Part shown: one piece after another, positions 44,304 through 53,401 of the stretch | Position numbering within the stretch: the first letter of the stretch is position 1 | Layout of the letters: the number at the start of each line of letters is the position of its first letter | DNA from: Isoptericola jiangsuensis | GTDB lineage: Bacteria; Actinomycetota; Actinomycetes; Actinomycetales; Cellulomonadaceae | NCBI RefSeq assembly: GCF_002563715.1 | Contig: NZ_PDJJ01000001.1 | Span: forward strand, 3,038,001 to 3,102,000 | DNA: 64,000 nucleotides | Reading direction: 5' to 3' | Translations under genes and position numbers: made by a program | The notes under the pieces: model-generated | Databases searched by the model: none | The model's input: only the letters and a program-made list of their open reading frames with translations | What the model was told of the DNA's origin: nothing

Positions 44304-46172
44304 CTAGAGGTCGTCAGGCACGTAGCCGCCGCGACGGCGGACGAAGGACTGGTAGCCGGCCCGGCGCAGCCGCTGCGGCACCAGCCGGTAGCCGGCGCGC
44401 ACCACCACGTTGCGCACCATCTGCGGCGTCGAGACGAAGCCCTCGGTGTGCAGGGTGCGCTGCAGGGCGAGCTCGGAGGCGAGGAGGCGACGGCCACCGC
44501 GGCGCGCGTACGCGCCGGCGCCGACCCGGTACAGCACCAGCGGCTCGGTGACGTTCTCCGCGTGGGCGCCCGCGGCGATCATCCGCGCGAACAGCAGGTA
44601 GTCCTCCATGAGGTCCAGGTGCTCGTAGCCGCCCACGGCCGCGACGGCGGACCGCCGGTACACGACCGACGGGTGGTTGAACGGGTCGCGGAACCGCGCC
44701 GACTCGGCGATCGCGGCGCCCGTCGGCGGGACGCGCACCATGCCGCGCTCGTGCTCGTCGTCCTCGAACTCGCAGATCGCGGAGCCGACGAGGTCGAACC
44801 CGGACGCCACCAGGGGGACCTGGGTCGCGAACCGGTCGGGCAGCGAGATGTCGTCGGCGTCGGCGCGCGCGACGATCTCGTGGGTGCAGGCCGCCAGGCC
44901 CTCCTCCAGCGCGCGGGCCAGGCCGAGGTTGTGCGGCAGCCGCACCACCTTCACGGGGACGTCCGTGATCTCGTCCAGCCGGTCGAGCACCGCGGCGATC
45001 TCGGCGCCCACGGGCCCGTCGCGCACCACGACGATCTCGTCGGGCGGCAGCGTCTGGTCGACGCTCACCGACCGGAAGCCGCGCTCCAGGTGCGCGGCGT
45101 CGTCGCCGCGGTACACGGGCAGCAGCACGGAGAACCGGGCGTCGGTCAGGGGCTCGCCGGAGACGAACGTCCCCGGAGCGGCCGCGATCCGGTTGACGTG
45201 CACGGGCGCGGGCAGCGCCGCACCGGCGCCGAGCCGGGCCACGGTGAGCGCGGCCGGTCCGACGCCGGACAGCACCTCGGTGTCGGGGCGGGGGTGCTTG
45301 GTCAGGCCGTGCCACAGCCCGCGACCGCCCGCCCGCCAGAGGGTGCGACGGTCGGCGGAACGGACGAACGTGCGCACCCAGCGGCGCACCGTGGACCCGC
45401 CGTACAGGACCCGCTCGCCGAACGACAGCGCGGGCGACCGCGAGAACATCCAGATCTTGTTGCGCACCTCGTAGTAGAACCGCGGGCCGGGGTCGGCGTC
45501 CGTCGCCCCGAGCTTCTTCGTGCGGTGCTCGACCACCGAGCCCGGGACGTACAGCCCCACCCGGCCGCGCAGCAGGCGCGTCGAGTACTCGAAGTCGTCG
45601 TTCCAGATGAAGTAGTCGGTGACGGGCAGGCCGGACCGGCGGATCGCCACCGCGTCGATGAGCATCGACACGAACGACATCGACCGCACCGGCATCGCGC
45701 CGGCGGCCCGCGCCCGGGACACGTCCGCGGCCGAGGCGCGCGGGTGCTGCCGCGGCGTGTTCATCGGGTGGTCCGACCCGTCGGTCCACACGACCCGGCT
45801 CGCGAGCGCCGTGACGTCGCCGTCGTAGGCGTCCCGCGCGGCGAGGAGCTCGCCCAGCGCGGTCGGCGTGGGGATCGTGTCGTCGTCCATGACCCACACG
45901 AGGTCGGCGCCGAGGTCGGCGACGGCCGTCGCGATGCCCGCGGCGAAGCCGCCGGCGCCGCCGGTGTTCCGGGCGAGCGCCACGACGTGGGGCACGCTCG
46001 GGTGGTTGCGGGCGACCTGGAGGGCGTCGTCGGTGGACGCGTTGTCGACGACGACCACTCGGTCGACGGGACGCTTCTGGTCGGCGAGGGCGTCGAGCGC
46101 GGCACCGAGCAGCTCGGCCCGGTTGTAGGACACGACGACGGCGACCACTACGGGGGCGGACATCCCCGACAT
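44304..46172 (-). CDS. Two-domain glycosyltransferase: GlfT1-like plus second GT2
   Basis: The 622-residue protein joins two GT-A domains. Residues 1-300 resemble GlfT1-type galactofuranosyltransferases (VVVAVVVSYNRAELL, NTGGAGGFAAGI, WVMDDDTIPTPTAL, DYFIWNDDFEYSTRL). Residues 345-600 are another GT2 domain related to AmsE/capsule enzymes (SVLLPVYRGDDAAHL, ARADADDISLPDRF, FNHPSVVYRRSAVAAVGGY). The first part probably starts a galactofuran chain on a lipid-linked acceptor; the second may add the preceding sugar. It starts 1 nt after the GlfT2-like stop; a second ATG 9 nt in is an alternative start. It lies between glfT2 and glf. Confidence 0.8.
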   Translation of the reverse strand: MSGMSAPVVVAVVVSYNRAELLGAALDALADQKRPVDRVVVVDNASTDDALQVARNHPSVPHVVALARNTGGAGGFAAGIATAVADLGADLVWVMDDDTIPTPTALGELLAARDAYDGDVTALASRVVWTDGSDHPMNTPRQHPRASAADVSRARAAGAMPVRSMSFVSMLIDAVAIRRSGLPVTDYFIWNDDFEYSTRLLRGRVGLYVPGSVVEHRTKKLGATDADPGPRFYYEVRNKIWMFSRSPALSFGERVLYGGSTVRRWVRTFVRSADRRTLWRAGGRGLWHGLTKHPRPDTEVLSGVGPAALTVARLGAGAALPAPVHVNRIAAAPGTFVSGEPLTDARFSVLLPVYRGDDAAHLERGFRSVSVDQTLPPDEIVVVRDGPVGAEIAAVLDRLDEITDVPVKVVRLPHNLGLARALEEGLAACTHEIVARADADDISLPDRFATQVPLVASGFDLVGSAICEFEDDEHERGMVRVPPTGAAIAESARFRDPFNHPSVVYRRSAVAAVGGYEHLDLMEDYLLFARMIAAGAHAENVTEPLVLYRVGAGAYARRGGRRLLASELALQRTLHTEGFVSTPQMVRNVVVRAGYRLVPQRLRRAGYQSFVRRRGGYVPDDL

Positions 46173-46173
46173 C

Positions 46174-47997
46174 CTAGTGGCCGCCGGTCGGGCCGAAGGA
46201 CGCCCGCCAGGTCTCCGGGTCCACCAGGCCGGGCGCGGCGGCCCGCCAGGTGCGGGCCAGCGACCGCCAGCGCAGCGCGAGGCGCAGGTGCGCCCCGACC
46301 GTCGCGGCGGCCAGGCGCCAGAACGTGCGGGCGTCGCGGCGCAGCCACACCCCGGTGGTCCCGGCGGCGTCGAGCACGAGCACGGAGTCGTGGGCGGGCA
46401 CCTGCCACCACCCGGCGGCGTCGCGGGTCAGCACGGCCGCCGGGGTGCGCCGGGCGGCGGCGGGCACGGGCCGCAGGGTGCGCAGCACGCCGCGGGCCAC
46501 GAACCCGGCCAGCGCGGCCGCGCCCCCCGGCTTGGCGGACCCGTCGGTCGCGGGCAGCGGTGCGCCCGGACGCACGACCGCGTCGAACACGGGGTCGCCG
46601 GCGGTGTGCCGCACCGTCTCCGGGTGGCGGGCGCCCACGCCGCGTACGGACCCCACCAGCGTGCCGAGCTCGCGGTGCAGGCGGCCCGGACCGCCGAGCA
46701 CCTCGCGCAGCGCCCGCACGTGCAGGTCCACCGGGTAGTAGCGCATGGCCAGGAGGAGCTTGAGATCGGTGGCGAGCAGCGCCGCGGGCAGCAGGTGCGG
46801 GCCGTCGGCGTGCAGCAGCGCCGTGATCACGCGGTTGCGGACGTGCAGGTACGCCTGCCACTCCACGGAGTCGTCCTTCTCGGTCCACGCGACGTGCCAC
46901 AGGCAGAACCCGGGCAGCGACACCGTGGGCACGCCCGCGGCGGCGGCGCGCAGCCCGAACTCGGCGTCGTCCCACTTGAGGAACAGCGGCAGGCTGAGGC
47001 CGACCTCGCGCAGCACGGCCGCGGGGATCAGGCACATCCACCAGCCGTTGAACTCGGACTCGCCGCGACGGTGCAGCCACGGCGTGGCCGTCAGCCCGCC
47101 CGCCAGGTCGTGCCACTGCTGGTCCATCGCGGGCGGGCCCCAGTTGAAGGTGCGCCGGTGCACCACCTCGGCCCAGGAGTTCAGCACCGTCGGGCGCGCC
47201 AGGTCGAGCATGTGCCCCCCGACCACCACCGGGTCGACGGCCGCCCGGTGCAGCCGCACGGCCCGCAGCATCGACTCCGGCTCCACCTCGACGTCGTCGT
47301 CGCAGATGAGCACGGCGTCCGCCCCCGCGGCGAGCGTGTCCGCCATGCCGCGGGAGAACCCGCCCGAGCCGCCCAGGTTGGCCTGCTCGACGACGCGCAG
47401 CCGGTCCCCGAGCGCGGCGGCGACCGCAGCGAAGCCCTCGTGCTCCCGGACCGTGCGGCCGCCCTGGTCGACCACCTGCACGGTGACGTCCGACGCCGCG
47501 AGCTCCGCCGACCCGGCGAGCACGGCCAGCGTCGCCACGCAGTACTCCGGCTTGTCCATCGTCGTGATCGACACCACCACGGTGCCCTCGCGCCGGGGCG
47601 CCACGTCGACGTCCCAGTCGCCGCCCGTGACGACGACGTCGTCGTGCGCCTCCACGCGGGCCCACAACCAGCCGCCGTCCCGCATCCCGGTGAGGTCCGC
47701 GTCGACCGGCTCGCCGAGCGGGGCGCTGCCCACCTCGACCGTGCTGCCGTGGACGCCGGAGCGCAGCACCCGCACGGTCGCGCCACCCGTCCCGGTCACG
47801 GTCAGCCGGGCGCGGGTCGCGCCGGTCCAGCGCGCCCAGTAGGCGGCCGGGAAGCCGTTGAGGTACGTCCCGAGGCCCTGCTCGGTGCCCGCGGGCAGGT
47901 CCAGGCGCCCCTCGGTGAGCACCCCGGCGCCGTCCTCGACGCACAGGGCACGGCGCTCGGACCGGCCGGACAGGATCAGACGTTGGGCGAGGTGCAC
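46174..47997 (-). CDS. glfT2: Galactofuranosyltransferase, GlfT2 type
   Basis: The 607-residue protein has the three-part build of mycobacterial GlfT2 (637 residues): an N-terminal beta sandwich with GTYLNGFPAAYWARWTG, a GT-A core and a helical C-terminus. Catalytic residues are in ILICDDDVEVEPESML (DXD), FLKWDDAEFGLRA (catalytic Asp pair) and FCLWHVAWTEKDDS (metal His). GFSRGMADTL and EFNGWWMCLIP are also conserved. GlfT2 polymerises UDP-galactofuranose into a chain with alternating linkages. GTG 47997 lies 7 nt after TAGGCT, whose first bases are the stop codon of the upstream gene, so it may have its own leaderless promoter. Confidence 0.88.
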   Translation of the reverse strand: MHLAQRLILSGRSERRALCVEDGAGVLTEGRLDLPAGTEQGLGTYLNGFPAAYWARWTGATRARLTVTGTGGATVRVLRSGVHGSTVEVGSAPLGEPVDADLTGMRDGGWLWARVEAHDDVVVTGGDWDVDVAPRREGTVVVSITTMDKPEYCVATLAVLAGSAELAASDVTVQVVDQGGRTVREHEGFAAVAAALGDRLRVVEQANLGGSGGFSRGMADTLAAGADAVLICDDDVEVEPESMLRAVRLHRAAVDPVVVGGHMLDLARPTVLNSWAEVVHRRTFNWGPPAMDQQWHDLAGGLTATPWLHRRGESEFNGWWMCLIPAAVLREVGLSLPLFLKWDDAEFGLRAAAAGVPTVSLPGFCLWHVAWTEKDDSVEWQAYLHVRNRVITALLHADGPHLLPAALLATDLKLLLAMRYYPVDLHVRALREVLGGPGRLHRELGTLVGSVRGVGARHPETVRHTAGDPVFDAVVRPGAPLPATDGSAKPGGAAALAGFVARGVLRTLRPVPAAARRTPAAVLTRDAAGWWQVPAHDSVLVLDAAGTTGVWLRRDARTFWRLAAATVGAHLRLALRWRSLARTWRAAAPGLVDPETWRASFGPTGGH

Positions 47998-48007
47998 GCG
48001 CGAGAGC

Positions 48008-49243
48008 CTACGCGGAGTTGTCCTCCGTCGAGGTCGCCCCGTGACGTCCGACCAGGCCACCGGCCCGCGACCGCAACTTGCGGGTCAGCGCGGCGACCAG
48101 GTCCTGGGTCGACGCACCGTCCAGCATGTCCCGGGTGTCGACGGGCTCGACGTGCGGGACACCGTGACGCCCTGCGCGCTCGACGCCGAGGCGGCCCTGG
48201 GCGATCGCCCCGAGCACGGCCCTCGCGGCCGCGTCGACGGGAACCGTCGGGGAGTCGAGCACGGGACGCTCCTCGTGCGGCACCGGCCGGTCGAGGAGGT
48301 CGAGGTCGCCGACGACACGCGCCCCCGACGACGAGATCTGCTCCACGAAGCGCGCCGAGCGCTTCGCGGCCTTCTCCGCGGCCCAGGTCGGCAGCACGAT
48401 CCGCGTGTCGTGCTCACCGGGCGAACGCTCGCCGAGCATGTGCCCGGCGACACCGAGCCGCAGCCACCACCGGTACTCGGTCCACGACAGCTGCCCGCGC
48501 AGCTCGTGGTTGACGGCGCGGAGCAGCTCGGCCTCCTCCACGCTCATCGACCGGTTCGAGGCGTAGCCGTCGAGCTCTGCCTGCGACAGCATCCCGCGGT
48601 CGAGGCCGAGCATCGACTCGAACGCGTCGAAGAGCAGCTCGGGGGTGGACTTGTCCACGACGACGACCGTCACCTTGTCGGGTCCGAAGACGGACGCCCA
48701 CCGCTGCACGATGGCGCCCTGGTCGAGCCGCTCCTGCGCGCGCCGCGTGCTCTCCAGCTTCGGGGCGTCGGACAGGACGCCCTTGAGCCAGCTCTCGAAC
48801 GGCCTGGTCCGACCGCCCTTCATCGTCTGCTGCCAAGCCGAGGGGAGGACGGCGGCGTAGTTACGCAGCGTCACGACGACGTGCGTCCGGTCGCCGAGCT
48901 CGTCGCGGAACCGACGAGCGAGGTCGTCGTCGCACTCGGACACGAACTCGTGCCCGACCCACACGCGGCGAGACTCCTCCGCCTCGATCTCGGCCTTGAG
49001 GTCGCGCCAGGCCTCGGGCTGGGGCGTGCTGTTCCAGCCCCAGCCGCGCCCCATGACGGCGGTCAGGGCGGTGCGGTGGTTGAGCCCGTTCCCCGGGTAG
49101 CGCACGCCGGCGGCGAGAAGGGGCTCACGCAGGGAGGACGCGGCGTTCTGGAGGCCGGTGGTCCCCGTCTTCATCAGCCCGATATGGAGCAGCCGTGCCC
49201 GCGGTGGCAGCAGCAGTCCGTCGGTGGAGGCGTTCGCGGACAT
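48008..49243 (-). CDS. Sulfotransferase-like protein 4
   Basis: The 411-residue protein is a close paralogue of the one at 18342-19589: both have HIGLMKTGTTGLQNAA, GVRYPG, THVVVTLRNY or VVVTLRGY, LPSAWQQT, VTVVVVDKSTP, LLFDAFESMLGL, SNRSMSVEEAE and DTRIVLPTWAAEKA. The PAPS loop Lys and Thr residues are intact. ATG 49243 follows GGAG at 6-7 nt, and TATCGT 36 nt upstream may be its -10. It heads the galactofuran operon, so galactofuran or its linker is a candidate acceptor. The C-terminal 50 residues are basic and lack the coiled coil of its paralogue. Confidence 0.72.
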   Translation of the reverse strand: MSANASTDGLLLPPRARLLHIGLMKTGTTGLQNAASSLREPLLAAGVRYPGNGLNHRTALTAVMGRGWGWNSTPQPEAWRDLKAEIEAEESRRVWVGHEFVSECDDDLARRFRDELGDRTHVVVTLRNYAAVLPSAWQQTMKGGRTRPFESWLKGVLSDAPKLESTRRAQERLDQGAIVQRWASVFGPDKVTVVVVDKSTPELLFDAFESMLGLDRGMLSQAELDGYASNRSMSVEEAELLRAVNHELRGQLSWTEYRWWLRLGVAGHMLGERSPGEHDTRIVLPTWAAEKAAKRSARFVEQISSSGARVVGDLDLLDRPVPHEERPVLDSPTVPVDAAARAVLGAIAQGRLGVERAGRHGVPHVEPVDTRDMLDGASTQDLVAALTRKLRSRAGGLVGRHGATSTEDNSA

Positions 49244-49371
49244 GTCTCTCCTGGTCTGGCGGGTCACGGCAGCCGTCACGATACCGCGACGACCGGAAGG
49301 AGCAGGTTCCCGGCAGCGGATGCCGTCGACGGGTGCCTGGGGCACAGTGGATCGCAAAGGGGGGATTCACC

Positions 49372-50676
49372 GTGGAACACCGAAGACTGCACCGAGCCCT
49401 CGCGGGCGCCGTCGCCCTGCTGGTCGCGGCCGCCGGAGGGCTCGCCGTCGCGGCCCCGGCGTCCGCGGCCGTGCCGGACGACTTCACCGTCACCGGGTCC
49501 GGCTACGGGCACGGCGTGGGGATGAGCCAGTTCGGCGCCTACGAGCTCGCGCGGGAGGGTCGTTCCGCCGTGAAGATCCTCCGGCACTACTACTCCGGCT
49601 CGAAGGTGCCTTACACCTCGACCCCGAAGCGAGTCCGGGTACAGGTGTACGGGCCCGACCCGTACGGATACTCCGGCTACGGCGACTCGGGACGCACGAC
49701 GATCACGGTGAGCGGGGGCGACTGGCGGGTCCGGGTCCCCGGGAAGGGGACCGTCGCGCAGGGCAGCGGGACCAAGACCCTCAAGGTGCGGATCGGCGCG
49801 AAGGGCAACGTCCGGGTCCGGGTGGACGACAGGACCCACGTCGCCCCGAAGGTGCGGATCCAGTGGTCCGGCACGACGTACTGGCGCCCGTCGGGCCGCA
49901 CGGCGGTGGCCACCGTCGTGGGAACCCACGGCTCGTACAAGAACGGCCGCCTGACGATCCAGGGACGGTCCGGCACCCCGAACATCACCAACGACGTCCT
50001 CCTCAACACCGAGTACCTGTACGGCATCGCGGAGATGCCGTCCTCCTGGGGCCTGAACGGCGGGGACCGCGCACTGCGCGCGCAGGCCGTCACGGCCCGG
50101 TCGTACGCGCTGTCGAAGATCGCGTCCGTGCGCACGGCCTGCGACTGCCACGTCGTCGACGACGTCCGCGACCAGAACTACGCGGGCTGGCGCAAGGAGG
50201 CCGAGGGCACGGGCGGTCGCTACGGTGCCGCGTGGAAGAAGGCGGTGGACGCCACGACCCGGGACACGACCACGGCGCGGGTCCTTCAGGTCGGCGGACG
50301 ACCCGTGGCCGCGCACTACTTCTCGTCCAGCGGCGGCCGCACCGCGAACTCCGAGGACGTGTGGTCGTCCGCGCTGTCCTACGAGCGCAGCGTCGCCGAC
50401 CCGTACAGCCTGCGGGCGCCCGGCAACTCGTACCGGTCGTGGACCCGGACGATCACGCAGGCGAAGGCGCGCCAGCTCTTCGGCCTGCAGAACGTCGCGT
50501 CGATCAAGGTCACCCGCACGTGGTCGAGCGGTCAGATGCGCACCCTGACGGCCACGCAGCCCGACGGGACGACGGCGACGCTCACCGGCAAGGCGGACCA
50601 GATGCGCGCCTGGGTGGGGCGGGCGACCACCCGCGGCAGCCTGCCCGCGGCGTGGGTGTCGCGCATCAGTGGGTGA
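49372..50676 (+). CDS. Secreted SpoIID/LytB-domain protein
   Basis: The 434-residue protein starts at GTG 49372 after a GGGGGG ribosome site. Residues 1-32 are a signal peptide (LHRALAGAVALLVAAAGG then APASAAV). The SpoIID/LytB domain follows: GSGYGHGVGMSQFGAYELAREG, LLNTEYLYGIAEMPSSWG, LRAQAVTARSYAL and YFSSSGGRTANSED, with the conserved Ser-Ser and Gly residues. SpoIID is a peptidoglycan lytic transglycosylase in spore formers; in non-sporulating actinobacteria such proteins are thought to act on the wall. Its position among wall-polymer genes agrees. No sporulation genes are in the window. Confidence 0.88.
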   Translation: MEHRRLHRALAGAVALLVAAAGGLAVAAPASAAVPDDFTVTGSGYGHGVGMSQFGAYELAREGRSAVKILRHYYSGSKVPYTSTPKRVRVQVYGPDPYGYSGYGDSGRTTITVSGGDWRVRVPGKGTVAQGSGTKTLKVRIGAKGNVRVRVDDRTHVAPKVRIQWSGTTYWRPSGRTAVATVVGTHGSYKNGRLTIQGRSGTPNITNDVLLNTEYLYGIAEMPSSWGLNGGDRALRAQAVTARSYALSKIASVRTACDCHVVDDVRDQNYAGWRKEAEGTGGRYGAAWKKAVDATTRDTTTARVLQVGGRPVAAHYFSSSGGRTANSEDVWSSALSYERSVADPYSLRAPGNSYRSWTRTITQAKARQLFGLQNVASIKVTRTWSSGQMRTLTATQPDGTTATLTGKADQMRAWVGRATTRGSLPAAWVSRISG

Positions 50677-50679
50677 GCC

Positions 50680-52071
50680 TCAGGTCCGCGGTGGCGCGGG
50701 TCGTCGGCCGCTCGGCTCGACGGCGATCCGACGTCGCAGCCGGGCGAGGCGGCGGCGCGCGCGGCTGATCGCGGTGGGCGGAGGTGACGGCGGCGGTTCC
50801 GTGGCGGTCCTGTCCGGTGCGGCACGCCAGGGCAGTCCCAGCTCTTGTACGCGCCACCTTCGGTGGTAGCGCACCATCTCCGACCGGGGCATGTCGGCGA
50901 AGACCTCCGCGGTACGGTCGCGAAGGTGCTCCACGAGTTCCGGCTGCATGGCGTACGCGAGCGCGTCGACGAGACCTTGCAGCCGTTCGACCGTCGTGTA
51001 CGGCGTGTCCGGACGCGTCAGCGCATCCATGATCGCCACCGGGATCCGGTTGCTGTTGGCCCATGGCGCGAGCCGCTTCAGGACCCGGTGCGTGCCGACG
51101 GAGCGCACCGGGATCCCGAAGATCTCCCGGGCGGTCAGCAGCGCCGTCGAGAAGCAGCCGAGGACGAGGCCCGGACGTTGCTCGACATAGAGCACCTCCA
51201 CGGGGCGGTCGTCCCGCAGCACGTCGATCGCGACCCCGCGCAGCTGTGCGACCTGACGCATCGCCGCCACGTACCCGGGCGGCGACGACGGATGGGGCTT
51301 GAACACGACCCGCGCCATCCCGGCGTCGGCTGCTTCGCCGACCATCCTGGCGTACAGCTTCCCCTCCTCCGTCGGAGACATGAGTCCGAGCGCCGACAGG
51401 TACTGGCCGACCACGACGGCCGTCCGCGCGGGCGTGATGGTGCCCGCCTCGACGTCGGCGACCGCCGCCTCGACGGGCGTCGACGCTGCCGCGATCTCGG
51501 TGAACACCTTGCGCGCCACGTCGAAGGGGATGGTGCGGGTTCCGACGCCGTGCTCGGAAAGCAGGACCGGGCTCAGGCCGGCGACGAGGTCGAGGTGGAC
51601 GAGCCCGCGGACGCGGCGCGCCGTGCGCAGGGGAACCTTCGTCCGTGTCGGCCCGTAGGTCATCAGCCCGTCCGAGAGGACCGTCACCGGTGCGTCGTCG
51701 AACACCTGGGCGAGGGTCGACGCCGGGGGTAGCGCGACCGACTCGAGCACCAGCTCGACCTCGTCGTCGTCGACTCCCCACGCCCTGCGCAGCAGGCGAC
51801 GGACCATCGGCTGATCCGCAGCCCGCAGGGACCAGGAGTGCGGGTGCAAGGGTTCGACCAGCTCAGTGAGGTGTTCGACGCGGTCGAACCGCGCCAGCAC
51901 GGGCCGGGCGCCGGGAATCTCGTCGAGGGCGGGCGTGAGTTCCGGCTTCGGCGCGCTGTTGACGACCAGCAGGATGCGGCGGTCCGGCGTGCCCAGCAGC
52001 CCGCTGTCCACGGCGGCCGCAGCGCAGGCACCCGCGAAGAGCGTGCTCGCCATGACGATCTGCGTGGTCAT
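50680..52071 (-). CDS. Alpha-2,8-polysialyltransferase family protein 2
   Basis: This 463-residue paralogue of the protein at 34492-35943 has the same order of motifs: TQIVMASTLFAGACAAAAVDSG, VTVLSDGLMTYGPT (SDG site), VVFKPHPSSPPGY (His-Pro) and LVLGCFSTALLTAREI (Ser-Thr), then LAPWANSNRIPVAIMDAL. The C-terminal tail after residue 400 is Arg/Pro-rich. ATG 52071 overlaps the stop of its partner GT2 by 4 nt, as in cassette 1. Two such enzymes with separate GT2 partners suggest two nonulosonate-containing chains or two steps of one chain. Confidence 0.76.
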   Translation of the reverse strand: MTTQIVMASTLFAGACAAAAVDSGLLGTPDRRILLVVNSAPKPELTPALDEIPGARPVLARFDRVEHLTELVEPLHPHSWSLRAADQPMVRRLLRRAWGVDDDEVELVLESVALPPASTLAQVFDDAPVTVLSDGLMTYGPTRTKVPLRTARRVRGLVHLDLVAGLSPVLLSEHGVGTRTIPFDVARKVFTEIAAASTPVEAAVADVEAGTITPARTAVVVGQYLSALGLMSPTEEGKLYARMVGEAADAGMARVVFKPHPSSPPGYVAAMRQVAQLRGVAIDVLRDDRPVEVLYVEQRPGLVLGCFSTALLTAREIFGIPVRSVGTHRVLKRLAPWANSNRIPVAIMDALTRPDTPYTTVERLQGLVDALAYAMQPELVEHLRDRTAEVFADMPRSEMVRYHRRWRVQELGLPWRAAPDRTATEPPPSPPPTAISRARRRLARLRRRIAVEPSGRRPAPPRT

Positions 52072-53096
52072 GCGGCCGAACCCGTCGCCTCGAGATCGTC
52101 GAGCGTGGGCACGGGGAGCGCGGCCCAGTCGGGCCCGAGCAAGCCGTCCACGAGCGCTGTCCGTTCCGGTGGCCCGGAAGCCGCCTGGCGCACGACGAGA
52201 TCGACGGGCAACGACTTCAACAGTGCGCTCGACACGGCGAGGAAGTCCGCGTAGACACCCGGCGCCATCCGCGACGAGTTGCGGTAGTGGTGCATGGTCA
52301 CGGCCACGATCGTGCGGACCAGCTTGGGCAGGAATCTGGCGGACTCGGCATCGTCCATCAGGACGTCGCGCGCAACGCCGAACGCTCGGGCGAAGTCCAG
52401 CTGCCGGGAGTCGTAGACCTGGGTGAGGGACGTGCTCACCCCCCGTCGGTAGCAGATGCTCGGCGCATCGACCACGGCGTAGCGGGGGCCGTTGAGGTGC
52501 AGGTTCCAGATCCAGGGTCGGTCCTCGGCCGTGTGCAGACCGTCGACGAAGTCGAGCAGCCCGTCGGTCTTCAGCGCACGGTCGAAGATCCCGGCCCAGG
52601 CGTAGGGATAGTCCACCATCGTGATCTCCGCCGCCGGCACGATCGAGTCGCGGGGGTCGAGAGCGACCCCGCGCAGCCCTTCCGGGGCCTGGCGCCGAAC
52701 ACGGTGACGACCGTTCACGGTCGTGTGGTCCGTCCGCACCCAGGCGCACCCCAGCCGTCGGCACGCGGCGACGAGGGCCGGGAGTCGGCGTGGCGCCATC
52801 CAGTCGTCGGCGTCGAGAAAGGTCAGCCAACGACCTGCCGCGGCGTCCGCCCCCTGGTTCCGAGCGGCCGCCAGGCCGTGCGGCCTGTCGTTACGCAGCA
52901 CCACGAGGTCGGCAAGTCGGTCGCGGAACGAGTCGACGATGTCCCCCGTGCCGTCGGTCGAGCCGTCGTCGACCACGACCACCTGCAGCTCGCGTGGTTC
53001 GTCGACCTGTCGGCCGAGGCTCGTCAGGGCGTCTGCCACGTAGTCGCTCGCGTCCTTGGCGGGGACGATCACGGAGATGAGGGGTCCGTCGGTCAC
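52068..53096 (-). CDS. Family 2 glycosyltransferase (cassette 2)
   Basis: The 342-residue GT-A enzyme has LISVIVPAKDASDYVADAL, LQVVVVDDGSTDGT, GLAAARNQGADAAAG and WLTFLDADDWMAP. Its second half mirrors the cassette 1 enzyme (VALDPRDSIVP, AEDRPWIWNLHLNGPRYAVVD, YDSRQLDFARAFG). The GTG start at 53096 has no ribosome site but lies 6 nt after TACGCT, so it is likely leaderless. A TTCGG-loop hairpin belonging to the upstream manB operon separates them. Confidence 0.82.
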   Translation of the reverse strand: MTDGPLISVIVPAKDASDYVADALTSLGRQVDEPRELQVVVVDDGSTDGTGDIVDSFRDRLADLVVLRNDRPHGLAAARNQGADAAAGRWLTFLDADDWMAPRRLPALVAACRRLGCAWVRTDHTTVNGRHRVRRQAPEGLRGVALDPRDSIVPAAEITMVDYPYAWAGIFDRALKTDGLLDFVDGLHTAEDRPWIWNLHLNGPRYAVVDAPSICYRRGVSTSLTQVYDSRQLDFARAFGVARDVLMDDAESARFLPKLVRTIVAVTMHHYRNSSRMAPGVYADFLAVSSALLKSLPVDLVVRQAASGPPERTALVDGLLGPDWAALPVPTLDDLEATGSAA

Positions 53097-53138
53097 CGAG
53101 GCAGCGTAGCCACGACGACGGGGACGGAATGGCCGATT

Positions 53139-53156
53139 CCCGGCTTCGGAGCCGGG
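53139..53156 (-). terminator. Terminator of the manB-Trm112 operon
   Basis: CCCGGCT (53139-53145) and AGCCGGG (53150-53156) enclose a TCGG tetraloop, 48 nt after the stop at 53204. Confidence 0.6.
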
Positions 53157-53203
53157 TGTTGTCCCGATCGTCGCCACGCGTTCACGCGGGTGTCATCCGA
53201 GGC

Positions 53204-53401
53204 TCAGAGCGGGCGGGCCTCGCTCTCCAGCAGGACGGGGATGCCGTCACGCACCGGGTAGGCCAGGGGTCGCTCGGGGTCCGTGGAGCGCAGCTCGGGC
53301 GCGCCGTCCGGGCCGGTGGCGTCGACGAGCTCGGCACCGGTGACGGGGCACCGCAGGACGGACCGGACCCACGGGTCGATCCAGGGGCTGTTCTCGGTCA
53401 T
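53204..53401 (-). CDS. Trm112-family small protein
   Basis: This 65-residue protein has SVLRCPVTGAEL, LAYPVRDGIPVLL and a short acidic end, the Trm112-like pattern found as a small partner or chaperone of methyltransferases. Only one Cys of the usual zinc knuckle is present, so it may not bind metal. ATG 53401 overlaps the manB stop by 4 nt. The same pairing with a phosphomannomutase occurs widely in actinobacteria. Confidence 0.8.
   Translation of the reverse strand: MTENSPWIDPWVRSVLRCPVTGAELVDATGPDGAPELRSTDPERPLAYPVRDGIPVLLESEARPL

Noticed and set aside
49372-50676. Sporulation locus suggested by SpoIID
   Set aside because: SpoIID/LytB domains are common in non-sporulating actinobacteria, and no other sporulation gene is present.
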